Shown here: positions 63,424 to 64,000 of the stretch, one piece after another
Position numbering within the stretch: position 1 is the first letter of the stretch
Layout: the number at the start of each line of letters is the position of its first letter
Assembly (NCBI RefSeq): GCF_014705705.1
Contig: NZ_JACXLD010000008.1
Span: 1 to 64,000 of the forward strand
Direction: 5' to 3'
DNA length: 64,000 bases
From: Spongiibacter pelagi
GTDB taxonomy: Bacteria; Pseudomonadota; Gammaproteobacteria; Pseudomonadales; Spongiibacteraceae
Position numbers and translations under genes: made by a program
The notes under the pieces: generated by a model
Told to the model about the DNA's origin: nothing
The model's input: the letters and a program-made list of their open reading frames with translations, nothing else
Database searches by the model: none

Positions 63424-64000
63424 CTAGAGGGCGGCCTTGGGATAGGAGCCCAGAATTTTAAACATCACGCACTGCTGTTCGATTTGCTGAAGAATCTCGG
63501 CAACTTTGGGATCTTGTTGATGCCCCTCAAATTCCATAAAGAAGACGTAGTTCCAAGGCTCAGTGCGGGAAGGTCGGGTATCAATGCGCGTCAACATCAC
63601 ATTGGCCTGCTCAAAAGGCTCAAGCAGATGAAACAAAGCACCGGGGCGGTTGTGGGCGGAAACCACTATCGAGGTTTTATCGCGACCACTGGCAGCCACA
63701 TCCTCCCGGCCAATCACCAAGAAGCGCGTGGTATTGTCAGGCTGATCTTCAATATCACTGGCCAGCTTGCTCAAACCGTATTGATTGGCGGCCAAATCAC
63801 CGGCAATCGCCGCAGTTGCCGGATCTTGCGAAGCCATCCGCGCCGCTTCGCCATTGCTGCTCACCGCAACCCGTTCAATTTTTGGGAAGTTTGCATCCAA
63901 CCAGCGGCGACTCTGGGCCAGCGCTTGCTGATGGGCGCAGATACGCTTAACGCCTTCGCCACCACCCTGCGCCACCAGTAAATTCAGCCGCACGCGTAAC
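63424..64000 (-). CDS. pheA: Prephenate dehydratase / P-protein, C-terminal part (cut by window end)
   Basis: The frame is open past the window edge (L-R before the GTG at 63993), so the N-terminal chorismate mutase and part of the dehydratase domain are missing. Visible are the end of the prephenate dehydratase domain (AAIAGDLAANQYGL, DNTTRFLVIG with the conserved TRF) and the ACT regulatory domain (KTSIVVSAHNRPGALFHLL, LTRIDTRPSR, in place of the usual ESRP). Phe feedback is expected through the ACT domain. It lies 27 bp upstream of hisC. Confidence 0.93.
   Translation of the reverse strand, partial: LRVRLNLLVAQGGGEGVKRICAHQQALAQSRRWLDANFPKIERVAVSSNGEAARMASQDPATAAIAGDLAANQYGLSKLASDIEDQPDNTTRFLVIGREDVAASGRDKTSIVVSAHNRPGALFHLLEPFEQANVMLTRIDTRPSRTEPWNYVFFMEFEGHQQDPKVAEILQQIEQQCVMFKILGSYPKAAL

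Noticed and set aside
63130-63981. 283-aa open frame on the plus strand opposite hisC and pheA
   Set aside because: It spans two well-supported genes in antisense and resembles no protein family.

Overview
The window looks like chromosomal DNA of a marine-type gammaproteobacterium on the Pseudomonas/Cellvibrionales side of the class. I infer this from gene order: pheA-hisC-tyrA-aroA-cmk-rpsA-ihfB-lapA-lapB-pyrF, gloB/yafS-rnhA-dnaQ, and the fimT-pilV-pilW-pilX-pilY1-pilE minor-pilin operon. I cannot name the genus from sequence reading alone. Most of the window is core or near-core genome. The accessory parts are the first ~16 kb and the 18.9-24.2 kb block.

Layout. 1-1555: right part of a Tn3-family transposon whose end sits inside a gene resembling a saccharopine-dehydrogenase-like reductase, leaving a 3' remnant, followed by a SnoaL-like gene. 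2738-5833: copper operon (P-type ATPase, membrane-anchored cupredoxin, small HMA-like protein) behind a MerR/CueR-type promoter with a perfect palindrome in a 19-bp spacer. 5971-9364: FkbM methyltransferase, phytanoyl-CoA-dioxygenase-like protein and Na/Pi cotransporter. 9379-16195: type IV pilus minor pilins and the PilY1 tip adhesin, transcribed leftward with several 4-nt overlaps. 16389-17014: tRNA-Ser(GGA) with its terminator and a distant stable-RNA-type promoter, separated by a ~126-bp tandem array in which every unit repeats the first ~30 nt of the tRNA. 17158-18933: CPA-type cation/proton antiporter. 18908-24194: leftward block of molybdenum hydroxylase (two subunits), MBL-fold hydrolase, amidohydrolase-like protein and SnoaL-like protein, a plausible but unassigned catabolic pathway.

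24319-29141: outer-membrane barrel, GspG-like protein without a recognisable prepilin cleavage site, SohB protease, and a translationally coupled pair (membrane protein plus a stand-alone relative of the ChpA/PilL N-terminal region). 29292-33640: dnaQ, rnhA, yafS-like methyltransferase, gloB and a three-LysM MltD-type transglycosylase. 33762-39533: YejABEF-type peptide/microcin C importer whose ATPase is split into two overlapping genes. 39601-43933: two protein phosphatases of different folds and two 23S rRNA methyltransferases (RlmG, RlmD). 44083-47535: DAHP synthase, EEP hydrolase, YchJ-like protein, thioesterase and NfuA. 47742-54595: MetH, a DUF2970 protein preceded by three 16-bp iterons, an SLC13 permease and a DHH phosphoesterase. 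54823-64000: pyrF, lapB, lapA, ihfB, rpsA, cmk, aroA, tyrA, hisC and pheA (partial), linking aromatic amino-acid synthesis, translation, nucleoid architecture and LPS control.

The observations I would look at first are the tRNA-Ser leader array, the detached ChpA-like protein, the molybdenum-hydroxylase block with its degenerate amidohydrolase, and the Tn3 insertion. I did not find a CRISPR array, a prophage, or a clearly new defence system.
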